A stretch of DNA of 64,000 nt from Bacteroidales bacterium (GCA_021371955.1 JAJFVD010000003.1:310001-374000); one strand, 5' to 3'. Positions 23,174 through 33,485 are shown, counted from the first letter of the stretch. A program made the numbers and translations. Notes: generated by a model from the sequence alone, not told the origin.

Positions 23174-24259
23174 ATGAGCGATAACAATTTATTGTCGAAG
23201 CTATCGGGGCTTCGCGAAAAGTTTGAGGGTATTTCTACCCAGATCTCAGATCCTGGCGTGATGTCAGATATGAAGAGATATGTTTCACTTAACAAGGAGT
23301 ACAGGGAACTGGAACCTATTGTTGAGGCAGGTGAGAAATACAGAAAACTGGTAACAGATCTCGAGGGAGCAAAAGAGATTTTGCAAAGTGAAAAAGACGA
23401 GGATTTGAGAGAGATGGCAAAGGAGGAGGTATCTTCAATTGAAGAGGCACTTCCCGGGCTGGAAGATGAGATTAGATTACTGCTTATTCCTGCAGACCCG
23501 CAGGATTACAAAAATGCTATTGTTGAAATTCGTGCCGGAGCCGGTGGCGACGAAGCATCAATATTTGCCGGAGATCTTTTTCGCATGTATGCAAAATTTG
23601 CCGAGAGAAGAGGGTGGAAGCTGGAAATAAACAGCCAGAGTGAAGGAAGTTCAGGTGGATTTAAAGAGCTGATATGCAAAATTTCCGGACAGGGTGTATA
23701 CGGAGTCTTGAAGTATGAAAGTGGTGTGCATAGGGTTCAGCGGGTTCCTCAAACGGAAACCCAGGGTCGTGTTCATACTTCTGCCGCTTCAATTGCAGTT
23801 TTACCGGAAGCCGAAGAGTTTGATGTGGAGCTAAATATCAGTGATGTAAGAAAGGATACCTTCTGCTCTTCAGGACCGGGCGGGCAATCGGTTAATACAA
23901 CTTATTCTGCAATCCGTCTGACTCACGTTCCCACAGGAATTGTTGTTCAGTGCCAGGATGAAAAATCTCAGATAAAGAACTACGATAAAGCTCTTGCAGA
24001 GCTAAGGACACGTTTGTACAATCTTGAGTATGAAAAATACCTCAATGAGATTTCTATCAAGAGAAAAACAATGGTTTCAACCGGCGACCGTTCGGCAAAA
24101 ATCCGCACTTACAATTATCCGCAGTCGCGGGTTACAGATCACCGGATAAACTATACAATGTACAACCTCCCTGTATTTATGGATGGCGCAATTCAGGAGG
24201 TAATTGATTTATTGCAGGTTGCAGAAAATTCGGAAAGATTGAAAGCTGCAGGAGAATAA
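23174..24259 (+). CDS. prfA: Peptide chain release factor 1
   Basis: The 361-residue protein has normal RF1 length. The catalytic motif SSGPGGQSVNTTYSAIRLTH contains the GGQ that triggers peptidyl-tRNA hydrolysis. The anticodon-like region follows RVHTSAASIAVLPEAEE. The C-terminal SQIKNYDKALAELRTRLY and DRSAKIRTYNYPQSRVTDHRI are class hallmarks. No in-frame UGA programmed frameshift is needed, unlike RF2. pyrF follows after 3 bases. Confidence 0.96.
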   Translation: MSDNNLLSKLSGLREKFEGISTQISDPGVMSDMKRYVSLNKEYRELEPIVEAGEKYRKLVTDLEGAKEILQSEKDEDLREMAKEEVSSIEEALPGLEDEIRLLLIPADPQDYKNAIVEIRAGAGGDEASIFAGDLFRMYAKFAERRGWKLEINSQSEGSSGGFKELICKISGQGVYGVLKYESGVHRVQRVPQTETQGRVHTSAASIAVLPEAEEFDVELNISDVRKDTFCSSGPGGQSVNTTYSAIRLTHVPTGIVVQCQDEKSQIKNYDKALAELRTRLYNLEYEKYLNEISIKRKTMVSTGDRSAKIRTYNYPQSRVTDHRINYTMYNLPVFMDGAIQEVIDLLQVAENSERLKAAGE

Positions 24260-24262
24260 TTT

Positions 24263-25099
24263 ATGAATAGCAAAGAGTTATACGGAAATATACTCAGAAA
24301 ACGCAGTTTCCTATGTGTAGGGCTGGACTCTGATCCTTCACTGTTTCCTGCACACCTCAATTCATATGAAAATCCTATTTTTGAATTTAACAAAGCGATA
24401 ATTGATGCAACATCTCAGTTTGCAGTTGCCTATAAGCCTAATCTTGCCTTTTATGAGGCTGAGGGAGCAAAAGGGTGGGAGCAGCTTGAGAAAACAGTCG
24501 AATATATAAGAAAAAAAGATTCTTCGGCCTTTATTATTGCCGATGCCAAACGCGGAGATATTGGAAATACCGCGGGCCGTTACGCAAATGCTTTTTTCGA
24601 AAGGATGGATTTTGATGCAGTAACCCTTGCTCCTTACATGGGGCGCGATTCAGTTGATCCATTCCTTAAATTTGATAATAAGTGGGCAGTAATCCTTGCC
24701 CTTACTTCCAATCCTTCGGCAACAGATTTTGAGACGATGAACGTTGTTTCGGATGATATAAACGCTGCAAATACTCCCCTTTACCGCAAGGTTATAGAAA
24801 CAGCTATGGAGTGGGGAACAAATGACAATATTATGTTTGTTGCTGGTGCCACGCGTCCGGAAAAACTTGGAGAGATAAGGAAATATTGTCCCAACCATTT
24901 TCTTCTTGTTCCGGGAGTGGGTACACAGGGAGGAACAATTGCCGACGTTGCAAAATACGGCATGAACAGCCAGTGCGGCCTGCTTGTGAACATTTCAAGG
25001 AATATCATTTTTGCAGGGAAAGGCAAAGACTTCGATGCTGTTGCTGCTGAAAAAGCAAAAGAGGCCGCTTGTGAAATGGCCTCTTATCTTAACTTTTAA
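24263..25099 (+). CDS. pyrF: Orotidine 5'-phosphate decarboxylase (type 2)
   Basis: The 278-residue enzyme makes UMP from OMP in pyrimidine synthesis. It shows FLCVGLDSDPSLFP near the start, the catalytic DAKRGDIGNT and VAYKPNLAFYEAEGAKGW. The extended length and the C-terminal LLVPGVGTQGG match the type 2 (mycobacterial/Bacteroidetes) form rather than the 230-residue E. coli form. Coupling with prfA is typical of Bacteroidales in my memory. Confidence 0.94.
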   Translation: MNSKELYGNILRKRSFLCVGLDSDPSLFPAHLNSYENPIFEFNKAIIDATSQFAVAYKPNLAFYEAEGAKGWEQLEKTVEYIRKKDSSAFIIADAKRGDIGNTAGRYANAFFERMDFDAVTLAPYMGRDSVDPFLKFDNKWAVILALTSNPSATDFETMNVVSDDINAANTPLYRKVIETAMEWGTNDNIMFVAGATRPEKLGEIRKYCPNHFLLVPGVGTQGGTIADVAKYGMNSQCGLLVNISRNIIFAGKGKDFDAVAAEKAKEAACEMASYLNF

Positions 25100-25115
25100 C
25101 TGTAGATTCTAATAA

Positions 25116-25838
25116 TTATACCTCTACGATACTGATTTCCGATTCAGGAACATCTTCCTCTCTTTTTGGCTCATTTGCACCTGGCTCGGGCAGTCTTGCG
25201 ATAATAGTCTGAGTTCCCTTGACTTTTTGTCCTCTTGTTACCTGAATTCTTGATTCTATTGGAAGAAACAAATCTATACGGGAGCCGAATTTAATAAAGC
25301 CCACCTGTTCCCCCTGAGTTACCATGCTGCCTTCTTTTGCATAGCATACAATCCTTCGGGCCAGAAGTCCTGCTATTTGTCTAAACAAAACAGGAGTAGA
25401 ATCCCTGTCAACAACAATTGTTGTACGCTCATTTTTTTCCGAAGACTTAGGGTGCATTGCAACCAGATAGTTGCCCGGATGGTATTTATAGTATTTAACT
25501 ACCCCTTTTACAGGAAACCAGTTTACATGAACATTGAAAATACTCATGAATATGGAAACCTGAATACAGTTGCGTTTTAGATATTCTCCTTCATATACCT
25601 CTTTGACAATTACAATTCTTCCATCAGCAGGGGCAAGGACAGCGCTGTTATCCTGAACCGGAATCCTCTTTGGAGAGCGAAAAAACCTTACTATTATGAA
25701 AAACAATAAAGCCGCCGCTGCCGCCGATATATAAAATGCATTGCCCATACCCAAAATGAAGTATAGGGCAACAACTATCACCGCAATTAAAAGGAAGCTC
25801 TTAAAAATTATACCATGTCCCTCTTTATGAATTCCCAT
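25116..25838 (-). CDS. psd: Phosphatidylserine decarboxylase family protein
   Basis: The 240-residue protein has two hydrophobic segments near the N-terminus (about 12-50) and a soluble domain with PADGRIVIVKEVYEGEYL, FMSIFNVHVNWFPV and ERTTIVVDRD. The self-cleavage site is in VGFIKFGSRIDLFLP, where the Ser of FGS would become the pyruvoyl group. The size and FGS motif fit the short, archaetidylserine-decarboxylase-like class, which makes phosphatidylethanolamine in Bacteroidetes. An acidic C-terminal tail (REEDVPESEISIVEV) is unusual. It sits 8 bases after cdsA, so two steps of phospholipid synthesis are linked. Confidence 0.9.
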   Translation of the reverse strand: MGIHKEGHGIIFKSFLLIAVIVVALYFILGMGNAFYISAAAAALLFFIIVRFFRSPKRIPVQDNSAVLAPADGRIVIVKEVYEGEYLKRNCIQVSIFMSIFNVHVNWFPVKGVVKYYKYHPGNYLVAMHPKSSEKNERTTIVVDRDSTPVLFRQIAGLLARRIVCYAKEGSMVTQGEQVGFIKFGSRIDLFLPIESRIQVTRGQKVKGTQTIIARLPEPGANEPKREEDVPESEISIVEV

Positions 25839-25846
25839 TTAAATAA

Positions 25847-26677
25847 TCAGATTAGTGAAAATAGTTTTATATACATAACCGCAACCGGAAACGAGAGCAG
25901 TGCCCCGTCAAAACGATCCAGAAGGCCCCCGTGCCCCGGCATCAGACTACCTGAATCCTTGACGCCAAAGTTACGTTTAAATTGAGATTCGGCCAAATCG
26001 CCAAGAACCCCGAAAAGGTTAATTATTAAAGCAATTATGATTGTATGGATGAGGGCGATGTCTATAAGTCCTGTATAGTAAATAATTATAGCAAATATTA
26101 AAGCACAGAACAGCCCTCCGAAAAAACCTTCCCAAGATTTTTTTGGTGAGATTGAAGGAAAGAGTTTGTGCCCGTTTTTTTGCCCGAAAAGCATCCCGAA
26201 TATATACGCTCCAACATCGGATACCCAAAGTATTATAAAGAAAAACAGAAGGATATTTCCATAGAAACTGCCATCGCTTTTGAATACAATCAGATTTGTG
26301 AGAGCAAAAGGGAGAGCTGCATATATTATTGCCCCCCCTAAATATTGATTGTAGTTATAAGCATCTCTTCTTTTGTCGTACAAAATACTGATATATAACC
26401 CTGTATATGGTATTGCGACCAGCAGGATTAAATATGGAGTAACTCCGTATGCCTGATTAATAAAAAAGAGAATAAACAGCAGAACGCCTGAAACAATAGA
26501 AAGGACTCTTGCCTGTTTGTAATTTTTACCCAGACTGATTTGGAGATATTCCTGCATTATTATGCCTGTAATAAAAACCATAACAGTAGCATAGGCAAGT
26601 GGACCAATTAAAATTGACCCTACCATAATCAATATAAAAACAAGGCCGCTAAAAGTTCTTACTACCGTGTTGTTCAT
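25847..26677 (-). CDS. cdsA: Phosphatidate cytidylyltransferase CdsA
   Basis: This 276-residue integral membrane protein has about eight hydrophobic segments. The CDP-DAG synthase signature KDSGSLMPGHGGLLDRFDG is near the C-terminus and SPKKSWEGFFGGLF lies in the middle. It activates phosphatidic acid with CTP to CDP-diacylglycerol, the precursor used upstream of Psd. Its start overlaps the ftsH stop by 4 bases, linking membrane-protein quality control with lipid synthesis in one unit. Confidence 0.93.
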   Translation of the reverse strand: MNNTVVRTFSGLVFILIMVGSILIGPLAYATVMVFITGIIMQEYLQISLGKNYKQARVLSIVSGVLLFILFFINQAYGVTPYLILLVAIPYTGLYISILYDKRRDAYNYNQYLGGAIIYAALPFALTNLIVFKSDGSFYGNILLFFFIILWVSDVGAYIFGMLFGQKNGHKLFPSISPKKSWEGFFGGLFCALIFAIIIYYTGLIDIALIHTIIIALIINLFGVLGDLAESQFKRNFGVKDSGSLMPGHGGLLDRFDGALLSFPVAVMYIKLFSLI

Positions 26678-28632
26678 TTTTCCTCAACAGCTTTTCCTGC
26701 TCTTTTGCCAAAGATTTGTTCCAAATCTTCCGCAAATATAACCTCTTTTTCGAGTAGTAGTTCTGCAAGTTTTGTAAATCCCTCAAGATTTTTGCTTAGA
26801 ACTTCCTTCGCCATTTTGTGCGCAATGTCAATAAAATTCTTCGCTTCGGAATCGATGAGTTCTGCAGTTTTTTCACTGTAAGGTTTACCAATAGTGAATC
26901 CGGCAGAGTCTGTAGAATCGTAGAAAGAGATGTTACCTACCTTTTCGCTCATGCCAAGATAGGAAACCATTGCATATGCCTGTTTAGTTATCTTTTCAAG
27001 GTCGCTGAGGGCTCCTGTGGATATTTTACCATTGATGAGTTCTTCTGCAACTCTGCCACCAAGCGTTGCGGCCATTTCATCCATCATTTGTTCAGTAGTG
27101 GTAATCTGGCGCTCTTCCGGAAGGTACCAGGCGGCACCCAATGCCCTGCCTCTTGGAATAATTGTAACTTTAAGCAAAGGATTTGCGTGTGGCAGCATCC
27201 AGCTTACTGTTGCATGCCCTGCCTCGTGGAATGCAATTGTGCGCTTTTCATCCGGAGATATTATCTTGCTCCTTCTTTCAAGACCGCCTATTATTCTGTC
27301 AACGGCATCAAGAAAGTCCTGCTTTTCAATAAACTGTTTATTATTTCTGGCTGCTATCAGCGCAGCTTCATTACATACATTTGCAATGTCAGCTCCTGAG
27401 AAACCCGGAGTCTGTTTTGCCAGAAATTCAATTTCAAAACCATCAACCAGTTTAAGGTTGCGAAGGTGGACCTTGAATATTTCAACACGTTCTTTCAGTT
27501 CCGGCAAATCAACATGTATCTGCCTGTCGAACCTGCCTGCCCTCATTAGGGCCTTATCAAGAATATCGGCACGGTTGGTTGCTGCAAGTATTATTACTCC
27601 CGAATTGGAGCCAAAACCATCCATCTCTGTTAGGAGTTGGTTTAATGTATTTTCGCGTTCGTCATTTGAAGAGAATCCTGCATTCTTGCCTCTGGCCCGT
27701 CCCACTGCATCAATCTCGTCAATAAATACAATACATGGTGCCTTTTCCTTCGCCTGACGGAAAAGATCTCTCACCCGTGAAGCTCCAACGCCGACAAACA
27801 TTTCAACAAAATCGGAACCGGAAATAGAGAAGAAAGGAACGTCTGCTTCTCCGGCTACGGCTTTTGCAAGAAGGGTCTTTCCTGTACCCGGAGGGCCTAT
27901 AAGTAAGGCACCCTTTGGTATTTTGCCACCCAGATTTGTATATTTCTTTGGATTTTTAAGGAAGTCCACAATCTCCATCACTTCTACTTTTGCCTCCTCA
28001 AGACCAGCTACGTCTTTGAAAGTAACCTTTACATTGTTCTCTTTGTCAAACAATTTTGCCTGCGATTTACCTACCGAGAAGATACCTCCTCCCTGAGAGC
28101 CGCCACCGCCCATACTCTTATTCATCCTGCGGAAGAAGAAAATCCACAAACCTATGAGCATAAGTGGTAAAAGAAGCCACTCCATTGCCTTGCCAAAGTA
28201 ATTTGTTCTTTGTTCTGTTTCTACAGCAAATCTTTTTGAGGGGTCGAGACCTGCCATCACAGTATCTACCTGTTCTTCAAGATTGAAGTTGCCTGAAACA
28301 ATGAAATAGAAATGAGGGCCAAACTTTGGTTCTTTTCCGCCGAAAAGGTTCTTATATTTAGGAAGGCTTGCCTTCTTGATATATACCTCGGCCATATTTT
28401 CATTTGTCACAAAAACAATCTTTTCAACATCTCCTGCAGTAATCATTTTCTCCTTCACGCTGAACCACTCGGTTTTAACCGGTTCTCCACCCTGATAAGA
28501 AGTCCACATAATAGCAAGACCTGTGAGGATAATCATAATTATCCACAGGTTATTGAACTTTTGCGGTTTTATTTTTTGAAGCTGTTTGTTGAAATTGTTC
28601 TTGTTGTTAGTATCGTTTTCCGTATTCATCAT
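26674..28632 (-). CDS. ftsH: ATP-dependent zinc metalloprotease FtsH
   Basis: I choose the ATG at 28632, 4 bases after the rsfS stop; an upstream in-frame ATG at 28683 would overlap rsfS by 47 bases. The 652-residue membrane protease has two transmembrane segments around an extracytoplasmic domain, AAA+ motifs GPPGTGKT and [13 protein letters not shown], the SRH region ending in RAGRFDR, and the zinc site HEAGH. It degrades misassembled membrane proteins and regulators such as those of lipid A synthesis in other bacteria. A run of Gly ([16 protein letters not shown]) follows the second membrane helix, as usual. It overlaps cdsA by 4 bases. Confidence 0.96.
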   Translation of the reverse strand: MMNTENDTNNKNNFNKQLQKIKPQKFNNLWIIMIILTGLAIMWTSYQGGEPVKTEWFSVKEKMITAGDVEKIVFVTNENMAEVYIKKASLPKYKNLFGGKEPKFGPHFYFIVSGNFNLEEQVDTVMAGLDPSKRFAVETEQRTNYFGKAMEWLLLPLMLIGLWIFFFRRMNKSMGGGGSQGGGIFSVGKSQAKLFDKENNVKVTFKDVAGLEEAKVEVMEIVDFLKNPKKYTNLGGKIPKGALLIGPPGTGKTLLAKAVAGEADVPFFSISGSDFVEMFVGVGASRVRDLFRQAKEKAPCIVFIDEIDAVGRARGKNAGFSSNDERENTLNQLLTEMDGFGSNSGVIILAATNRADILDKALMRAGRFDRQIHVDLPELKERVEIFKVHLRNLKLVDGFEIEFLAKQTPGFSGADIANVCNEAALIAARNNKQFIEKQDFLDAVDRIIGGLERRSKIISPDEKRTIAFHEAGHATVSWMLPHANPLLKVTIIPRGRALGAAWYLPEERQITTTEQMMDEMAATLGGRVAEELINGKISTGALSDLEKITKQAYAMVSYLGMSEKVGNISFYDSTDSAGFTIGKPYSEKTAELIDSEAKNFIDIAHKMAKEVLSKNLEGFTKLAELLLEKEVIFAEDLEQIFGKRAGKAVEEK

Positions 28633-28636
28633 TTGA

Positions 28637-29113
28637 TTATTCTTGATATGTTTTTCTGTCGGCATCTGCCCAAAGATCCTCAAGTCTGTAAAACTGGCGG
28701 TACTCTGTTTTAAAAATGTGAACTACAATATTTGTGTAGTCGAGTATAATCCAAAAAGCATTCTCCTTGCCCTGCGCCCTTACAACTTTTCTGTTGCATT
28801 TTTTGTACATCATCTCCTCTACATTATCTGCAATTGCCAAAACATTAGGTGTTGAGTCGGCGTTGCACACAATAAAATAATCGGAAATAGCTGTACCGAT
28901 CTTTTTCAGATTCAGGGAAATAACAAGCTGTGCCTTTTTATCTTGCATAGCTTCTGCTATACAATTTAACTCTAAAATATCGGTGTCAATTGAATCTTTG
29001 TCTGCCTCAATAACAGGAGCCGCTGCAGGAGCAGCTTTTTTTACTGGTGTTTTGCTCTTTTTCTCTTTAGCTACCTTCTCCGTAGGAATATCACTTTTTT
29101 TCTTTACTGGCAC
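28637..29113 (-). CDS. rsfS: Ribosome silencing factor RsfS (Iojap family)
   Basis: The 158-residue protein has the RsfS core: IAEAMQDKKAQLVISLNLKKIG, SDYFIVCNADSTPNVLAIAD, RAQGKENAFWIILDYTNIVVHIF and FYRLEDLWADA. RsfS binds ribosomal protein L14 and blocks subunit joining when nutrients are short. The first 45 residues are a Lys/Ala/Pro-rich extension (PTEKVAKEKKSKTPVKKAAP) not found in the short E. coli form. It heads the ftsH-cdsA-psd unit, divergent from birA. Confidence 0.93.
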   Translation of the reverse strand: MPVKKKSDIPTEKVAKEKKSKTPVKKAAPAAAPVIEADKDSIDTDILELNCIAEAMQDKKAQLVISLNLKKIGTAISDYFIVCNADSTPNVLAIADNVEEMMYKKCNRKVVRAQGKENAFWIILDYTNIVVHIFKTEYRQFYRLEDLWADADRKTYQE

Positions 29114-29192
29114 AATAGTTGTTTTTTAAATTATAAAATTTCGAAATCTGTACTGCAATTTTGCGGCCAATTTAACTATAATTTTCTAGCAT

Positions 29193-29933
29193 ATGGACAT
29201 TATTTGGTTTGACTCTATCGATTCTACTAATAAAGAAGCAATTAGGCGAATTGACACCGCCGGTGACTTCACTGTTTTAGCTGCTGTGTATCAGACATCA
29301 GGCAGAGGACAAAAAGGAACAAGCTGGGAGAGTTCTCCCGGTAAAAATCTTACATTCTCAATCATTCTTAAGCCGGATGGCATAAGGGCAGAAAATCAGT
29401 TTATTATATCACAGATTGTTGCCCTGGGAGTTGCGTCATATCTTAAAAAACTCGCGATTGAAGCTAAGATAAAATGGCCAAATGATATATATGTTGGTGA
29501 TAAAAAAATATGCGGCATACTCATCGAAAACTTTATTGAAGGTGCCAATTTGTCAGCATCAATTGCTGGAATCGGACTTAATGTAAATCAGGAAATTTTT
29601 GAGTCAGATGCACCTAATCCAATTTCTGTAAAAATAATCACAGGAACGGAAAAGGATCTTAAAGCAGAACTGGAAAGTCTTGTGTCTTCAATTTACGATA
29701 TTTATTATTCCTACAGGTCTTACGGGTCGGGCAATTTGTCAGAGAAGATATCTCATCAGTATCATGAATCCCTATACCGGCTGGATGAGTTCCATACTTA
29801 TGAGGAGACTCCCGGAGGCACGAGATTTAACGGTAGGATTGTTGGAATAAACTCAAATGCCTGTCTGGTGATAGAAAAAGAGGACTCAAGCACTTCTGAG
29901 TATGCATTCAAGGAGATTAAGTATGTCCTTTAG
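29193..29933 (+). CDS. birA: Biotin-[acetyl-CoA-carboxylase] ligase, without DNA-binding domain
   Basis: The 246-residue protein contains DSTNKEAIR, the biotinyl-AMP motif GRGQKGTSWESSPGKNL and KWPNDIYVGDKKICGILIE, plus the short C-terminal domain (FNGRIVGINSNACLVIE). It attaches biotin to carboxylases and decarboxylases. It lacks the N-terminal winged helix of E. coli BirA, so it is not the biotin repressor. The stop is 11 bases from the convergent rpe gene. Confidence 0.93.
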   Translation: MDIIWFDSIDSTNKEAIRRIDTAGDFTVLAAVYQTSGRGQKGTSWESSPGKNLTFSIILKPDGIRAENQFIISQIVALGVASYLKKLAIEAKIKWPNDIYVGDKKICGILIENFIEGANLSASIAGIGLNVNQEIFESDAPNPISVKIITGTEKDLKAELESLVSSIYDIYYSYRSYGSGNLSEKISHQYHESLYRLDEFHTYEETPGGTRFNGRIVGINSNACLVIEKEDSSTSEYAFKEIKYVL

Positions 29934-29944
29934 AACAATTGAGA

Positions 29945-30595
29945 TTATAGTTGTTTTAGACTGTGAATAACCTCTGCCGGCCTCGATGCTCCAAATACGG
30001 AGTTTCCTGCTACAAGGATGTCTGCGCCGGCTTTTACCAGCTGAGGTGCATTTTCAAGAGTTACACCGCCGTCTACTTCAATAAGACAGGAAGGAGAGAT
30101 TTTAATTATAATCTCTTTAAGTTTTTTGATTTTTAGCAGGGAGTTTTCAATAAATTTTTGTCCTCCAAACCCGGGGTTTACAGACATTATAAGCACAAAG
30201 TCTGTTTCGGACAGGATTTCGTAAAGCATGTGAACAGGAGTGTGGGGATTGAGAGCTACTCCGGCCTTCATTCCAAGAGAGCGGATTTTCTGAAGGGAGC
30301 GGTGAAGATGATTACATGCTTCCCAATGGACACTAAGATATTCAATACCAGCTTTGGCAAATTCCTCCAGATACCTGTCCGGATCAACAATCATCAGGTG
30401 GGCATCAAGAGGTTTTTTTGCGTTTTTTGCAATTGCCTTAACCAGAGGAAACCCATAGGAGATGTTTGGAACAAAAAGGCCATCCATTATATCAAGGTGA
30501 AACAGATCGGCATCACTTTTATTAATGAGGTCGACCTGTTCATCAAGTTTTCCAAAATCGGCAGATAACATCGAAGGGGCAACTAATACACCCAT
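29945..30595 (-). CDS. rpe: Ribulose-phosphate 3-epimerase
   Basis: The 216-residue TIM-barrel enzyme interconverts ribulose 5-phosphate and xylulose 5-phosphate. It begins VLVAPSMLSADFGKL and shows FHLDIMDGLFVPNISYG, PLDAHLMI, VLIMSVNPGFGGQKF, EVDGGVTLENA and the phosphate-binding GADILVAGNSVFG. It is downstream of pepD by 7 bases. Confidence 0.95.
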   Translation of the reverse strand: MGVLVAPSMLSADFGKLDEQVDLINKSDADLFHLDIMDGLFVPNISYGFPLVKAIAKNAKKPLDAHLMIVDPDRYLEEFAKAGIEYLSVHWEACNHLHRSLQKIRSLGMKAGVALNPHTPVHMLYEILSETDFVLIMSVNPGFGGQKFIENSLLKIKKLKEIIIKISPSCLIEVDGGVTLENAPQLVKAGADILVAGNSVFGASRPAEVIHSLKQL

Positions 30596-30602
30596 GATCC
30601 TG

Positions 30603-32039
30603 TTATTTTAGTTTTTGTAATACGTCGAGTAACAATTTCCAGAATTTGTCCACAGTGGCAATTTCAAGTTTTTCTCCGGGTGCGTGTGCGCCTTTTATCG
30701 TGGGCCCAAAAGAAATAATGTCAAGTTTTGGAAATTTGTCAATAAGAATTCCACATTCCAGACCAGCATGAATTGCCCTTACTATTGGTTCTTTTCCAAA
30801 AAGCTTTTTATAGGACTCAACGCTTTCCCTCATTATTCTGGAGTCTAATTTTGGCTGCCAGCCGGGATAATCTGTTTCGTGTTCCACTTCTGCACCGGCA
30901 AGACGCAAAATAGCTTCAATCCGGCCTGCTGCATTCAATTTTGCACTGTTAATTGAACTTCGCTGGCTTGTGCAAACGGTTACGATCCCTTTTTCGGTCA
31001 TTTTGATTGATGCAAGATTTGTAGATGTCTCAACAAATCCCGGGATCTCCTGACTCATTGCCAGTACACCATGAGGCAATCCGTGCAACCCAAAGATTAT
31101 TTTTCCGAAAGTTTCATTATCAACGCAATACTCTGTTGCAGGAACGATTTCGGTTTTAGAGTAAAGTCCCGGATCGGTTATTAGATATTCAATTTTTGCT
31201 TCAGCAGAGATTCTTTCAAATACCGAGGTTATGTCTGAAAGCTGGCCGGGGTTTACTGCAAGAACCGCATAAGCTTCCCTTGCAATGGCATTCCTTTTAT
31301 TTCCTCCGTCTATGTGACAAAGTGCCACATCAAATTTACCGTAAATATTGAAAAGGAAACGGAGCAGAAGCTGATTTGCATTAGCTCTGTTCTTTTCGAT
31401 ATCGTCTCCACTGTGACCACCTGTAGCTCCGTAAAAACCAAATTTAATGCATTTGGTATCTTTAGGTGTGTTTATTGGAGTATATGCAAACCTTCCGGTT
31501 GTATCAATACCTCCCGCACAGCCTATAAATAGTTCTCCTTCGTCTTCCGAATCCAGGTTAATAAGGATATCTCCCTTAAGAAATCCGGGAGCTAATGATT
31601 TTGCTCCGGTTAGTCCTGTCTCTTCTTCTGTTGTGAATAGTGCCTCGATAGGGCCGTGGATTATGTTATCCGAATCAAGAATCGCAAGCTCTGCAGCAAT
31701 TCCAATTCCGCAATCGGCTCCAAGAGTTGTCTCTTTTGCGATGAGCCAGCCATTCTCTTCAGTAACCTTAATAGGGTCCTTCTCAAAATCATGATTGCTA
31801 TCGCTGTTCTTTTCACATACCATGTCGGAATGGCTCTGAAGAATCACAGTAGACGCTCCTTCCATTCCTGCCGAAGCCGGTTTTGTTATGAGTACATTGC
31901 CGGCATTGTCTGTCATGCAGTTTAAATTACGGTCCTTTGCGAATTTTTGCAGGTATGCGATTATTTTTTCTTCGTGTCCGGACTCTCTGGGAATTTTATA
32001 AATGTCTCCAAAGAATGAAAAAACTTTTGTAGCGTCCAT
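30603..32039 (-). CDS. pepD: Aminoacyl-histidine dipeptidase PepD (peptidase M20C)
   Basis: The 478-residue zinc peptidase has the M20 motifs: VILQSHSDMV (first His ligand), TLGADCGIGIA, FTTEEETGLTGA (catalytic Glu) and the late AIHAGLECGI and GPTIKGAHAPGE. PepD cleaves carnosine-like and other dipeptides in the cytosol. Its start overlaps the dnaA stop by one base, so it is cotranscribed with dnaA. Confidence 0.92.
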   Translation of the reverse strand: MDATKVFSFFGDIYKIPRESGHEEKIIAYLQKFAKDRNLNCMTDNAGNVLITKPASAGMEGASTVILQSHSDMVCEKNSDSNHDFEKDPIKVTEENGWLIAKETTLGADCGIGIAAELAILDSDNIIHGPIEALFTTEEETGLTGAKSLAPGFLKGDILINLDSEDEGELFIGCAGGIDTTGRFAYTPINTPKDTKCIKFGFYGATGGHSGDDIEKNRANANQLLLRFLFNIYGKFDVALCHIDGGNKRNAIAREAYAVLAVNPGQLSDITSVFERISAEAKIEYLITDPGLYSKTEIVPATEYCVDNETFGKIIFGLHGLPHGVLAMSQEIPGFVETSTNLASIKMTEKGIVTVCTSQRSSINSAKLNAAGRIEAILRLAGAEVEHETDYPGWQPKLDSRIMRESVESYKKLFGKEPIVRAIHAGLECGILIDKFPKLDIISFGPTIKGAHAPGEKLEIATVDKFWKLLLDVLQKLK

Positions 32040-33451
32040 TAAGATTTGAGTTGTTTTTCAATATCGCTCACATACTTGCGGAAAGATCTGTTTGTGTCTA
32101 TCAGGTCCTTGACAGTATTGTATGCATGCAAAACCGTTGCATGGTCTCTGCCGCCAATTTGTGCTCCAATTGATGCAAGCGAATTATTTGTAAGATTTCT
32201 GCTCAGATACATTGCAATTTGCCTTGCCTGAACGAACTCTCTTTTTCTTGATTGTGAAAGAAACGATTCTGAACTTATCTTGAAATAGTCGCATACTATT
32301 TTTTGAATCTTGCCTACAGAGATTTCAATCTTGTTTTTGCTTACAAATTTTTCGGTGAGAGTTTCTGCAAGCTCGAGGGTAATCTTTCTGTGTGTAAGAG
32401 TAGACTGCGCAAGAAGAGAGATAAGAGTTCCCTCTATTTCGCGGACATTTGTAGTTATGCTGTTTGCAAGATAATTTATAACATCTTCGGGTAACGTAAT
32501 GCCGTCATTGTAACTTTTTGCCTTTAATATGGAAACTCTTGTTTCAAAATCAGGAGGTATAAGCTCGGCTACTAGCCCCCATTTAAAGCGGGAAAGAAGT
32601 CTCTGTTCGAGATCAATCATCTCCGAAGGAGCTTTGTCTGAAGTTAAGATAAGTTGCTTGCCAATATTATGCAGATGGCTGAAAATATGGAAAAAAGCAT
32701 TCTGCGTACCGGGTTTCCCGGCAAATTCGTGAACATCGTCAATTATTAGTACATCTATCATCTGATAGAAGTGGAGAAAATCCGTCAGTTTGTTTTTGAC
32801 ATTGGCCGCATCCATAAATTGAGTCTGGAACCTGTTGGCACTTACATATAAAACAATTTTTTCTGGATATTTTTCCTTGATGTCTATACCGATTGCCTGA
32901 GCAAGGTGAGTTTTTCCCAAGCCCGAGCCTCCATAAAGAAACAGCGGGTTGAATGTGTTTTTTCCGGGATTCATGGCAATATTAAGACCGGCAGCTCTGG
33001 CCAGCCTGTTGCACTCACCCTCGATAAAATTGTTGAAATTGTAGTTCGGATTCAACTGCGGGTCTATTTGCCTTTGTTGAAGCCCAGGTATAACAAATGG
33101 ATTTGCAAAGTTTCCATTCTGGTTTGGGAACGGAACCGATCTGTTTGTCAGTTCCTGAGAATTTTGCTGAGGGAGGGTAACTGTCTCTTCATTTGAGACC
33201 ACCCTCACGTTGTACTCGAGCTTTGCCTCTTGTCCGATGACCCTCCTGAGTGTTTTCCCGATGAGATCAATAAAATGCTCCTCGAGGTACTCACGAAAGA
33301 AATGGGAAGGAACCTCAATTGTTAAAACTGAGTTATAGAATTTGACCGCCTTTATTGGATCGAACCATGTTTTAAAACTACTTGGAGGAATGATGTCCTG
33401 TATAATCTGGAGACAATTATTCCATACAAGATTATGTTTCTGATCAGGCAT
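32039..33451 (-). CDS. dnaA: Chromosomal replication initiator DnaA
   Basis: The 470-residue protein has the four DnaA domains. Domain I covers about 1-90. A linker with NQNGNFANPFVIPG follows. The AAA+ domain has Walker A GGSGLGKTHLAQAIG and Walker B LIIDDVHEFAGK. The DNA-binding helix-turn-helix ends in GGRDHATVLHAYNTVKDLI. The usual GRDHTTV is GRDHATV here. It unwinds the origin and also acts as a transcription factor. dnaN and recF are not adjacent. Degenerate DnaA boxes lie just upstream. Confidence 0.97.
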   Translation of the reverse strand: MPDQKHNLVWNNCLQIIQDIIPPSSFKTWFDPIKAVKFYNSVLTIEVPSHFFREYLEEHFIDLIGKTLRRVIGQEAKLEYNVRVVSNEETVTLPQQNSQELTNRSVPFPNQNGNFANPFVIPGLQQRQIDPQLNPNYNFNNFIEGECNRLARAAGLNIAMNPGKNTFNPLFLYGGSGLGKTHLAQAIGIDIKEKYPEKIVLYVSANRFQTQFMDAANVKNKLTDFLHFYQMIDVLIIDDVHEFAGKPGTQNAFFHIFSHLHNIGKQLILTSDKAPSEMIDLEQRLLSRFKWGLVAELIPPDFETRVSILKAKSYNDGITLPEDVINYLANSITTNVREIEGTLISLLAQSTLTHRKITLELAETLTEKFVSKNKIEISVGKIQKIVCDYFKISSESFLSQSRKREFVQARQIAMYLSRNLTNNSLASIGAQIGGRDHATVLHAYNTVKDLIDTNRSFRKYVSDIEKQLKS

Positions 33452-33485
33452 GTTGAAGATTTATAGTTTAGATTCCTTACAAAAT

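Noticed and set aside
26818..27399. Plus-strand 193-residue reading frame opposite ftsH
   Set aside because: Cys-rich random-looking product, antisense to ftsH, without a promoter or recognisable domain.
27017..27757. Plus-strand 246-residue reading frame opposite ftsH
   Set aside because: It is antisense to the conserved AAA+ and protease regions and its Ser/Leu/Ile-rich composition is a frame shadow of ftsH codon usage.
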